This document shows positions 1-9,591 of a stretch of DNA of 64,000 nt, in pieces. The stretch is from Aporrectodea caliginosa (lineage: Eukaryota; Annelida; Clitellata; Crassiclitellata; Lumbricidae). Below the pieces are notes generated by a model. The model was given only the letters and a program-made list of their open reading frames with translations. It ran no database searches and had not been told where the DNA came from. How positions within the stretch are numbered: the stretch's first letter is position 1; each line of letters starts with the position of its first letter. The position numbers were made by a program, and so were the translations under genes. The stretch is taken from positions 2,080,761 through 2,144,760 of the forward strand of contig JACEVL010000163.1 in assembly GCA_020284085.1 (NCBI GenBank), written 5' to 3'.

Positions 1-209
1 CATTGCTGTACGAAACTTGATATTGCACTGTTTATCAAGGATTTAGCTAATTCATATTTCTGAAATGTTGTTCTAGGTGTCCCTAGTTAGCGGGATCTTG
101 ATCCCTTTTGGGACTCCTCTTGCGGCCAATCCTGATACTTTATGTTGAAATGTTATGTGTTTTTTCATTTGGCTTCAATAAAAGAGATTTGATTGATTGA
201 TTGATTGAT
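1..209 (+). repeat. 3' end of a LINE-like retroelement with (TTGA)n tail
   Basis: The stretch ends in AATAAA (about 178-183) followed by a run of TTGA/TGAT units, the layout of a non-LTR retrotransposon 3'UTR with a microsatellite tail. The stem-like segment around 75-135 (CCCTAGTTAG, then a pair of complementary GGGATC/GATCCC blocks) recurs in reverse orientation at 61806-61990, so this is a dispersed family. No coding remnant is visible; the left edge lies outside the window. Confidence 0.6.
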
Positions 210-244
210 ATACTTAGATTAACTAGACCGTATCGTTATATAAG

Positions 245-503
245 CAGTGCTTTTTTTCAGCCGGAGCGGTCCGGAACGGCGTTCCGGGACCTTTTTTCAG
301 CTATTAAAAAATATTTTTATTAATTAACATTTTTAATTAAAAACATTTTTTAAATTATTTAGATACTTTGATTTAATTTCAGTGCACTCATTGTTTATTG
401 ATACTGAAATATATGAAATATAAATATTAGCATAAACTATGCCCCTAGTATTGTTCTGAATTTGTCGAGTTCCGGAACCTTTTTTGCTAGAAAAAAAGCA
501 CTG
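245..503. mobile_element. hAT-type MITE, family A, copy 1
   Basis: This 259 bp element has terminal inverted repeats beginning CAGTGCTTTTTTTC and ending in GAAAAAAAGCACTG-like sequence. It is flanked by a perfect 8 bp duplication, TATATAAG, at 237-244 and 504-511. An 8 bp duplication plus CAG...CTG ends is the hallmark of the hAT superfamily. There is no coding capacity, so it is non-autonomous. A GC-rich block next to the left end (GGAGCGGTCCGGAACG) contrasts with the AT-rich middle. A second copy lies at 15322-15553 in the opposite orientation. Confidence 0.85.
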
Positions 504-511
504 TATATAAG

Positions 512-1546
512 ACACTACTAGACCAGTGTAGACTAAATTATAATTTAAAGACTTCACCAAACTTTCTTCACCAAACCTAATCCTAATATTCATATTCCAC
601 AATTCCAAATGATTCAGACTCCGCCAGACTATTGTTCGAAACTATTGCCAAGTAACAAGATTCAAAATCCAACTAAGACGGTTCTGAGATTCAGACACAT
701 GAATACATAAACCAATCCCTATATTGGTTAAGAGAACACTACTATACTACATGGTAAAAAATTCCGGACTTAGGCCTATTCAAACAGTTAACTTAACACT
801 TCAGTATTATGAACTTCAAATGCCCCATTATATACACATACAAAGGCGTTATTCTTGGTCAACGATTGCCTCAAGTGCAGGCACACATTTTTGACATATC
901 TTAATTGAAAAGATTCAGATGAGAAAAGGAATGCCACTGCAGACAGCCCACAATAGGAAGACATGATTAACTGAATTCTTTCTCCTTGGACCGACAAACC
1001 AGCGCATAATAAAGCAGTTTCTTCTTAAATTTAAGTGTTCAGTGGTGAGAGAACCACAAACAGGCAACAAATGCAAACTCAATAAAAGGGGAAATCATTT
1101 ACTACAGTTAGCATTATTACCATTACTATTACAAATACACGATTCAGTTGAAACAGGATGGATTGCAGACATTAAAAATTGCTTTAATAGGATCAAATTA
1201 TACGGCTAAAACAGTTGCTTGCACACTGCTGGTTCCCGATTAGACTACGCAAATGCAGTGCTGTATGGTATATCCTGTTTAATCTAAAAAGGCTCCTTGT
1301 GGTTTAAAACTCTCTTCCTACAGTTATCACATCTTCTCTTCTTATTCATATGAAAAGGATGACTTTTGGAAATTTCACGGGCTCCTGCTAAATGATGTAT
1401 TAACCTTTTGCAAGCCTTACTTTTAAGGCCCAGAATACCAGCCTTCCTATACCAGTAATATTATAGACTTCATCTTTGCTCCTTAGCAAATATACATCTG
1501 GACCTCAATTTCAGAATTACTGACTTTGCACACATAATAATAGCTT
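512..1546. other. Intergenic, no gene seen
   Basis: The sequence is AT-rich and unique-looking. Short reading frames here have no recognisable protein similarity and no splice or promoter context. The remnant around 1225-1290 (frame resembling a LINE segment about reaching a 'DYANAV' peptide) hints at an old LINE fragment, but it is too short to support. Confidence 0.5.
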
Positions 1547-1554
1547 CAAATAAA

Positions 1555-2348
1555 CAGTGTTATTTTAGTTCAGAAAATCATTTTTATTCTAGTTTTTATT
1601 TAGTTCGATATCAATCATTTCAGTTTAGTTCTAGTTTTAGTTTTATTTCTGATAATCATTTTAGTTTTAGTTTAGTTATTATTCATCAAATCTTTTTCGT
1701 TCTCGTTTTAGTTCGTTCACGAAATTAACACTGCTGGCCTTCAGCATCGTTGGACGGCAAGTGGGGTGAACAAGAGGCAGCTAGAAGGGAGGGGTTAATT
1801 AAAGAGGAACTGAGCCATAAAATGAGTTGAAGTCTGAAGAGCCACCTTCCCCCAGTGGTGTCTGTCAATGGGGGTTGGGATAAAGATCTCCCACGGTTGC
1901 CAGGAAATAGGGGGGAGTTTACATACGTTTTGAATATAAACTGGGTTTGATTTCCGATAATATAATGGCCTGCAATATAATTCTCAGTGACTAGAGCTGG
2001 GTCTCATAATTATATAAGTCGGCCAGAAGGTTTAGACGCCACTGCCGGTCTTCCTCTGGCTTCTTTATGGCATAGAGCCAAGTGGGGTAGGGTGACAGTA
2101 ATTTAAACATGCGCGCCGTTAAACAGCGTCGCCGCCGACATTTCTACCACAATAGATTCTTGTATTTTCTATAGTTTTAGTTCAAGATTTCAATATCGTT
2201 CTCGTTTTTATTTCGTTCCACGTCACTTCTTTCTCGTTTTTATTTAGTTTCAGTTCACAATTTCTTTCTAGTTCTCGTTTTCGTTTTCGTGAACGATTGT
2301 CTAATCTTTTTCGTTCTCGTTATCGTTTCGTTCACGAAATTAACACTG
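1555..2348. mobile_element. hAT-type MITE, family B, with a duplicated internal terminus
   Basis: The 794 bp element starts CAGTGTTATTTTAG and ends TTCACGAAATTAACACTG. The 8 bp target duplication CAAATAAA is perfect (1547-1554 and 2349-2356). Both ends are built from degenerate GTTTTAGTT / GTTCTCGTTTTC repeats. The right-end sequence GTTCACGAAATTAACACTG also occurs internally, ending at 1732, which suggests that one element inserted into or recombined with another. No transposase is encoded. Confidence 0.82.
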
Positions 2349-2356
2349 CAAATAAA

Positions 2357-3956
2357 TAATAAATAAACTATAAGTCATTTATTATCATTATGATCACAGT
2401 TACATAAACCAGTCGCCAAACTGGCATCATTGATTTAAAATTAGATTTAATGAATTGCGTGGCAGGACAATCTAAATTTAATGCAAACCCAACAACATTT
2501 CAGATAAGCAGTGTAACAATGTGCTTAATTTTTCCTCTGAAGACTAATGATATAGGCAAACAACTGAGCATGTTTGTTAGCCTACTTAAATAATTACTTA
2601 AAAATACTACAAATAATAGCACAATATGGCTATGTTCCTAAAGTCTAATAAGTAGTATAACATGTATTTTCACGTAATGGCAATCATTGGTTTGGTCTAT
2701 TAGTCAGTTGCTAAGAAGTAATTGGGAAATACAACTGACATGTCATCTGCCACATCGGTCATTTATTTGCCATTTGTAATTTTGATAGATTAATTTGTCT
2801 AAGAAGTTGCTCAGTATTTTCCAACAAGTTGGAGTTTACTGTTGTTAAGTTTGTGTACCAGAATTACTCTTTGTTTATGCTGAGAATTTTGAATGCTTTG
2901 ATGATATTTGCTTCACATAACATCTTGGCCTACATGACTGCATGACGAGGAATAGGCTTCCTGATGTGCAGTCAAGTCAAACCAAAGGACCTGTATAATG
3001 TCATTTGCAGCTCGGTGACCGAGGAGCAATACAGGTCTTTGGAGTGGCCTTAACCATTAGTCATTTGTGGCACTTTGATCTACAGCTCACAAAAACCTGT
3101 TCTATGTGGACCCGCAGTTCGAGGGATGGCCAAACATCATCCATCCAATGAGAGATCATAGGGAGGTGGTGCTACCGCTTTCTGCAGATGCTATGGCCTG
3201 TGGTCGCACCACATTTGGTCCAGAGACTCTGAATATGATGCGATCTGGCATGATGGAAACTTTGATGGGAATATCCGTTGGTTCAGCCTCATGTGTGCGT
3301 CTGGGCCCACGACTGGTAACTTTCCTAGTTTTCTCATGGTGTTGCTTACTGACAAAATTATTTCTGTTCTTAATTACATTTAACATCATTTAGGCTAGTG
3401 CAGATTTTTCCTTAACTGATTAATTAGTTTTTTCTTGAAGTGGTGCTTTTTTCTTGAAGTGGTGCCATGTAATTTCTAATTACAATTGAAATAGGACCAC
3501 TATTTCCAGTGCCCTTTGAACCCAGCTACAACAGGCCCAGCTAGGGATCCAATTACTGGCTTCTAAGTTTACCCATGAACTCCACTCCAGATATTAACCA
3601 GAATCCAGACTGCTGCCAAAAGCTGACAAGGACTCCTGCAATACTCTCATATTACCACAGATAGTGGTGAGTTCCACCATCTGTTATAATTGAGCTTTCT
3701 ATATCCAGGGTGCAGTCTATGTTCATGCCCCAGTATAATACATCAAAGGCACAACACATTTGATAAATTTCAAGTCCAAACATCTCAATAATGAGTAGGA
3801 TTTATCAAACTTATAATATAAAGGAAAACAGAACAAGACTTTGACTAATCATTAGGAAAACATTGGAATGTCACCTGACAAATGAATGAAGAGATTGGGA
3901 GGTCATTCACTTAGTGATGTCGATCATATATCTAGCATTCTAGCCTATGTCATTCT
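2357..3956. other. Intergenic, mostly featureless
   Basis: No recognisable gene. The exception is a more GC-rich, coding-looking block at about 3008-3320, listed separately. Confidence 0.5.
3008..3320 (+). pseudogene. Unassigned coding-looking segment, possibly a decayed exon or TE fragment
   Basis: The composition rises well above that of the flanks. An open stretch on the + strand (about 3012-3152) is continued in another frame to about 3320, ending just before a GTAACT that could serve as a splice donor. The reverse strand is also open from 3389 to 3156, so strand is uncertain. I do not recognise the protein in either direction. A frameshifted transposon relic or a lone exon of an unseen gene are both possible. 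Confidence 0.2.
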
Positions 3957-3964
3957 GACAACTG

Positions 3965-4507
3965 CAGTGTGATTTTCGTTAACGATAACGATAACGAAAA
4001 TGTTCGTTAACGAAAATAAAATGATTTCGTTAACGATAACTATAACTATAACTAAAAATATCATTAACTATAACTATAACTATAACGAAAATAACACTAA
4101 CGAAAATTCATCTTTATTTTCGTTAATACAAAAAATAAAAATAGGAAGTGCAATATGGACGATTCGACATAAATGAGAACGAAAAATGCGAAATTTTTAT
4201 TGTGAAATTTGTCAGTTACTTTGGAAACTCGTGTATTGATGAAGCTGAATGTATCCATGCTTCAAAGGTTTTCATAGCTCTGAGTAAATTGTGAAACAGC
4301 GTATTAATACGCACAATTTTGCTTATAGACTTAATTATTGTAACTAAGTAGTAACTAAAATTAACTAAAATAAAAATCCATTAACTATAACTATAACTAT
4401 AACTAAAAAATAATACTAACTATAACTATAACTATAACTAAAATAAAAAATCATTAACTATAACTATAACTATAACTAAAATAAAACCTGTAAGGAAAAT
4501 CACACTG
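3965..4507. mobile_element. hAT-type MITE, family C, with internal hexamer arrays
   Basis: The 543 bp element has terminal inverted repeats CAGTGTGATTTTC / GAAAATCACACTG. The 8 bp duplication GACAACTG is perfect (3957-3964 and 4508-4515). Both subterminal regions are arrays of (AACTAT)n and (AACGAT)n hexamers, so it folds as a very long imperfect hairpin. The middle (about 4130-4340) is unrelated single-copy-like DNA without coding capacity. Confidence 0.88.
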
Positions 4508-4515
4508 GACAACTG

Positions 4516-6330
4516 ACAACCTTTTATTTCCAAAAGCACAATGCATATAACAATGGGCCCGCAATGAACTTAAGAAAAACATTATAATCACTTATACCAA
4601 GTTCATGACTTATGCTTTTTAAATATAATATTACTGACACTTAACTACAATCAGTTTAAACTTCATGCATCTGAATATTACCTTACTTATCATTTTTTGC
4701 TATAGAACGCAACATGCCAACTTCCATCTAAGAACTTTCTTCTGCTAAATTATGCATAATAAGATTTTAATTATTATGTAAACAAATATAAATGTTAATT
4801 TTCTATTGTAACGATGGATTATTAACACAAATCTGGAGCACAACAAAGTTTCTCATAAAGCCTAAAGATAGTTTAGAGGCCTGTGACTGCTCTGCCCGGG
4901 GCCTGGAATTTCTTTCAGACCTGACTTTGACATTCTGCAATAGTACACTAACTCAGTTCCTTTCACACGTCTATAAATCAATATGTCTCTGATTTAAAGT
5001 GCGCTATGCAAAACTCCAGTTACAAGAGATACAAAGTGTAGAAACTGTGGCTGAAATAGCACTGCTCCTAATCATCTCACAGTCATAAATGAGAGAGCAT
5101 AACATACATGCACATATGCATGCACACACACACACAAACACATTTTAAAATCATTATGTCACACACAATCAACTATGCACCTAAAACCTTAAAATTTTAA
5201 ATAAGATCTAAAATTTAGATTAGGATTAAATCAATAATCCAGGGCCATATATTGTATTTACACTATTTTGCCTACTGTTAATTTTATACCGTATTGTAAA
5301 ACTTGAAAGAGGAAAGAAAGAAAAAGGACAAAAAAGAATGACTAATGGAACACAAATTTCTCTTAAAAGTCTGATCTACACAGCAATGAAGTTGAACTCA
5401 GAAACTCTGTATGGACACATTTCTTATCTTAATCACCGTGTCACCATTTGTAGAAAGGTTATACATAAGCAGGAAACAGCAGCTTATATGCATGCAAAAA
5501 GGAGGGTGAACACTTACTTTTAGTGGCTGAATGGCCATGAGATATTTCCACTTTGGTAAACAATGATGGGCAATGTCACTACTACCGGTACTTCCATTGG
5601 AAACACAAGGACAGACTTTGTCCCACAGTTAACGCGGAACCTTGCTAGAGTTTAAACAGTAATAATATTCAGCCGTTTAGTTGACGTTATTCACCAGCAG
5701 ATTCACAAGAAAAGCTGTAAACGGCTAACAGATGATATGAGGTGTTTACATTCATCCGTACATCCAACTGAGTAGGCCTACATACACAAGCCCAGCCGAG
5801 ACCCTATTGAAGTCTGTACGTAAAATTCAGCCCTTAGGCCCACGGCGCATATACACCACAAGTAAACTTAAGGCCGCCCGGGTGACTCACTGCGTGTCGT
5901 CAAATGTATGGGCTACCCTCCAACTTCCTCCTCCTCCTCCTTCGACCTAGTGGTGTCTCAGTTAACGCATATTACACTATAGGCTTCTAAATAATCGTTC
6001 AGTCACCTGTTTGCAGTCATGTTCACGGGACCTTCGGCAGGCGGCCATTAATTGTAAAATCTCACATAATAACAGCCAACACATACACACGGGTCTACTA
6101 CAATGGTGGTTCGTGACAACGTGATTCTATTTTGGAACACTCGTATCCACAGTCAGTTGCTCGCACAAACGCCGACATATATTAGGGCCTACTATATAAC
6201 AATGGTCCGAGATCGTGATCAAAGGGCCCACAATATACTACAATGCATCCGATGTTTAAAGTAAACAAAATGCATGCATCAAATTGCAGGTTACTACGAA
6301 ACGCCCGCCCATCAGAAAACATCATAAAAC
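4516..6330. other. Intergenic, no gene seen
   Basis: It contains a short CA microsatellite (about 5125-5140) and AT-rich sequence. The 5550-6240 part is somewhat richer in GC, with no supported exon. Confidence 0.5.
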
Positions 6331-6336
6331 TTCATC

Positions 6337-6419
6337 GTCGTCGTCGTCATCATCATCAACAACAACAACAAACACAACATTGTTGTTATTGTTATTATTA
6401 TTGTTATTGTTGTTGTTGC

Positions 6420-6462
<43 letters not shown>

Positions 6463-6470
6463 TTTTTTTT
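6337..6470. repeat. Compound trinucleotide microsatellite
   Basis: The array runs through (CGT)n, (CAT)n, (CAA)n, (GTT)n and (TTA)n into poly-T. Apparent poly-Leu, poly-Tyr and poly-Ser frames across it are by-products of the array, not genes. Confidence 0.9.
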
Positions 6471-6579
6471 TTACCCGAGGTATCAATGATCCCTCAGGAT
6501 TTGGAAAAAATTGATTTAGGAGCAGGGGACAGTGTCTGGAAAATCAAGCCTCGTCGTCTGGAGTCGCTGGAAAGGTCCC

Positions 6580-6622
6580 GTTATTATTATTATTATTATT
6601 ATTATTTTTTTTTTTTTTTTTT
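6580..6622. repeat. (TTA)n / poly-T microsatellite
   Basis: A second ATT array with a T run, immediately downstream of the LINE relic in that element's own direction, resembles a retroelement tail. Confidence 0.8.
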
Positions 6623-6631
6623 TCTTAGAAA

Positions 6632-7050
6632 CTAACTGAAGAGTAAAACCATTCTGGAACTAACAAGCCTCATCCCACTGAAGTCCAAAAACGTGCCCCT
6701 AAAAGCCACGGCATTATATCGCTGAGTGCAGATGGAAAAGCGCTGGAAAAGGTGGTTTTTCTCAAGGGGCTCGCCAGAAATTGCAGATATACGGCGGCCC
6801 ACCTCAGCAATAAAATCAAAGCCCGACCGATTGATTGGTCCCAATGATTCAAAAGCAATGGGCACAAATGTGTGTGATGAAGGTAGGCCTGAATATTTTG
6901 CCTCTTTACGAACAGCGGCCAGCTCAGCCGCACCCCCAGCAATTGTTGATGTCCGATGGAGATAAGATGCTGCACATGTATGGACATTGGTCACATCCCA
7001 GGTGATGTATTTGCCTGCTGCCCATGGGACCAGTGTGGTTCCATCCGGAC

Positions 7051-7052
<2 letters not shown>
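6632..7052 (-). pseudogene. C-terminal relic of a LINE reverse-transcriptase polyprotein
   Basis: On the - strand an open frame reads RPDGTTLVPWAAGKYITWDV at its start, then HTFVPIAFESLGPINRSG and LFQRFSICTQRYNA. These blocks (a 'PDG.TL.PW..GK..TWD' motif and a '.P.A.E.LG....' motif before a QR.NA segment) form the conserved tail that follows the reverse transcriptase domain in many invertebrate retroelements. The frame is open for about 140 codons, but the reverse transcriptase itself is missing. The block is bounded by ATT arrays on both sides (6580-6622, 7053-7122). It is a truncated, non-functional copy; family-level assignment is my recollection of the motif, not a search. Confidence 0.6.

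Positions 7053-7122
<70 letters not shown>
7053..7122. repeat. (ATT)n microsatellite
   Basis: About 23 uninterrupted TTA units border the LINE relic on its upstream side. Confidence 0.95.
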
Positions 7123-7273
7123 GATAAATTTGATCAGATGTTGTCATATTATGTTTCGACTACATATTTGATGTACTTATTTAAGTTATTTTGATCACTA
7201 TAAGAACTTGAATCTACCTTATCAGAGCTGTTTCATTTAATTAATTCCATTAACATTTCACATTATCATATAA

Positions 7274-8113
7274 CTAGATGCTTGCCCGTCTTAAGACGGT
7301 TAGAGGAAATTTAAAGAAAATGCGTTTATTCCAATGGCCAAATTGTGCATGACATTAGTAAGTAAGCAAGTGAGTAAGTAAGTAAGTGAGTAGGTGTGCT
7401 CTTTATTAAACGCTTGCAAACGCACAGCACTGTACTTAAAAAGTTATAAAATAGAAGCAGAAAAGTTGATAGCAGCGCCACCTACCGCTTTTCATTACAC
7501 GCAAATTTGAATCCACGTAACGGTTTAAATCTCCGCTAAAATCCCTCCCTCCCCTCCCCCTCCCTCCCTCCCCTCCCTCCCCTCCCTCCCTCCCTCCCTC
7601 CCCTCCCTCCCCTCCCCTCCCTACATCTCTCCCGCCCTCCCTCCTAAATCCCCTTTTCCTCTCCTTTGCTCTCCTCCCCTAAATTTGAATCTTCGCTAAA
7701 AACATCTACTCCCTCCCTCCCCTTTACTCTACTCCCTCCCGTCCCTCCCCACCTAGTCCCTCCCCTCCACACCCCATTTCCTCCACTCCCTCTCGTCCAG
7801 TGTAGAGCTGGACTCGTGTTGACTCTGTGTTGACTCTCTGGCGTGTTTGTTCATTGGCCGCTATACGGCGCTCGCGCGCCCCCTATCGATGTGTGTGGTT
7901 GTCGACCGCTACGCGGCGAAGGTATGTGGCTGGCCCACCTCGCGTTCCCCTCACCTGCCCCTCCAGACCAAGATTCCTCCAGGTCTTGCCTCCAGACTGA
8001 GAAACAGAAATGCATGCTGCCATCTGGCGAATGACTCTTGCGAAACATCGTTACGCCACAGACGCACGCACGCAGGCAGAGAGATTTCTGTTCTATTATA
8101 TTATTAATATATA
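7274..8113 (-). mobile_element. Helitron-like non-autonomous element (3' end at 7274)
   Basis: Read on the - strand, the element ends with the palindrome CCGTCTTAAGACGG (7299-7286), eight bases, then CTAG (7277-7274), followed by T. A short hairpin just upstream of CTRR with an A/T insertion point is the Helitron 3' signature. The opposite end near 8113 is AT-rich (TATATATTAATAATATAATAG on the - strand). It resembles Helitron 5' ends but lacks a clear TC start, so that border is approximate. No Rep/helicase is encoded. A polypyrimidine tract sits inside. Rolling-circle mobility is inferred only. Confidence 0.5.
7545..7800. repeat. Polypyrimidine (CCCTCC)n tract
   Basis: Some 250 bases are almost entirely C and T, built on CCCTCC and CCCCTCC units. 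The - strand is therefore a run of G triplets and quadruplets with the spacing expected of G-quadruplexes. Confidence 0.9.
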
Positions 8114-8516
8114 GCTTACCTACCTACGACCTTAAGCCCTACATGCATAATTACTAACTTATTTACCTACTTATTGACTTACGTGACCGAATGCTTATAA
8201 TAATTATGCGAATGTTGCGCAGTGCTTTCATCTATCTATTCGTTGGTTGACCGCTATTTATAACTAGTATAGGGATAGTAGAAATTCACGGCAGAAAAGC
8301 TCAAAATTCACCGTGTACTATAATATACATAGCATTTCGTAAAAATGGGCGAAAATCACGGCAAATTCACGTTATGAAATCACGCTTTTATTTGCTCAAA
8401 TTTGACCAAACAATAGTGCAAATAATAAAGAAACTATGCGATCGCTATGTATAAATGTCAGTGTAAGCACCTGCATCAATCACGTTTTTATTTAATAAGA
8501 TCTAATCAATCTACCA

Positions 8517-9334
8517 ATCTAATCTTAGATTCGCGGATGATATAGACCTTGTGGCGGAAAGCAAAGTACAGCTACAGGAGCTGACCAACAAAGTGGACTC
8601 CAGTAGCAAAAGACTAGGGCTCAGGATCAACGCCCAAAAGACTAAAACGATGACAGTGGGGAAAGGACAGGAGGCACTGGACATCAGATTGGGAGGAGAG
8701 GAGCTGGAGCAAGTAACCGAGTTTGCATATCTAGGAGGGCTTATTACAGAAGATGCCAGATGCACAAAAGACATCAAACGGAGAAGTACTCTAGCGTGTG
8801 CAATGTTCGGTAAACTAAATAAGATCTGGAAAGATAAAAGCATATCAACGAGAACCAAGATGAAGTTATACGAAACCTTTGTCATACCGGTACTACTATA
8901 TGGCTCGGAATGCTGGTGCCTGAGGAGGGAGGATGAGAGGAGACTCTTGACGACCGAAATGAGCTGGCTGAGAAGAATAAAGGGCAGGAGCAAAAGAGAT
9001 AGGATTAGAAATGAGGTGACTAGAAGAGAGCTGGGACAGACGGATACAATTGTCGATAGAATAAGGAAGAAAAGGCTAAAGTGGCTGGGACATGTGATGA
9101 GAATGGGCAATGACAGATTACCATCGATGGCTTTACACGGATATGTGGAGGGAACTAGGAGTAGAGGAAGACAACCAAAGACATGGATGGATAATATACG
9201 AGAGGATCTGGAGAGAATGAAGATGAACATTGCAGAAGCAAAGGAACAAATCAAGGATAGAGAATTCTGGAGACGACAAGTTGAGGACTCATCGTTGGCC
9301 TTGGCCTGACGGAGGAGAAACAAAGAAGAAGAAG
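8517..9334 (+). mobile_element. 5'-truncated RTE-like LINE insertion with intact 3' part of ORF2
   Basis: The + frame opens with the FADD catalytic box of a reverse transcriptase (about 8528-8545) and runs without a stop to 9309. It includes the thumb-type block VLLYGSECWCL and the C-terminal block RKKRLKWLGHVMRM, typical of RTE-like LINEs. The first two-thirds of ORF2 and ORF1 are missing, as expected from incomplete target-primed reverse transcription. The 3' end is a GAA-rich tail. A perfect 13 bp target duplication, AATCAATCTACCA, flanks it (8504-8516 and 9335-9347). The intact frame and duplication indicate recent insertion. Confidence 0.85.
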
Positions 9335-9591
9335 AATCAATCTACCAGTTACATAATTAATTATAGGCCTACTAGATCAAAGCAACGATGTGCTGTCGCT
9401 GTATAAATTTATGAGTGAAGATTTCCTTGGTCCATGGACTCCTGGAACTCTAAGCAACATTGGTCTTTGTGGACGAGTGTTTGGGTTCCTTGAGTTGTCC
9501 TTGTAGAGATAAATTTTTGGTTTATTTAAATGTTCTGCTTTTCAAGACAGTTTTTGTGACTACTAATCACAAAAGAAAGTGTATAATAAAA

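Noticed and set aside
3965..4507. CRISPR-like or telomere-like array
   Set aside because: Repeats are contiguous degenerate hexamers without spacers, inside a MITE closed by an 8 bp duplication.
6243..6635. Overlapping + frames encoding poly-Leu, poly-Tyr and poly-Ser
   Set aside because: Translation of trinucleotide microsatellites; no coding sequence.
8511..9323. 270-codon - strand frame rich in Leu/Ser
   Set aside because: Antisense shadow of the RTE-like ORF2, which carries recognisable reverse-transcriptase motifs on the + strand.
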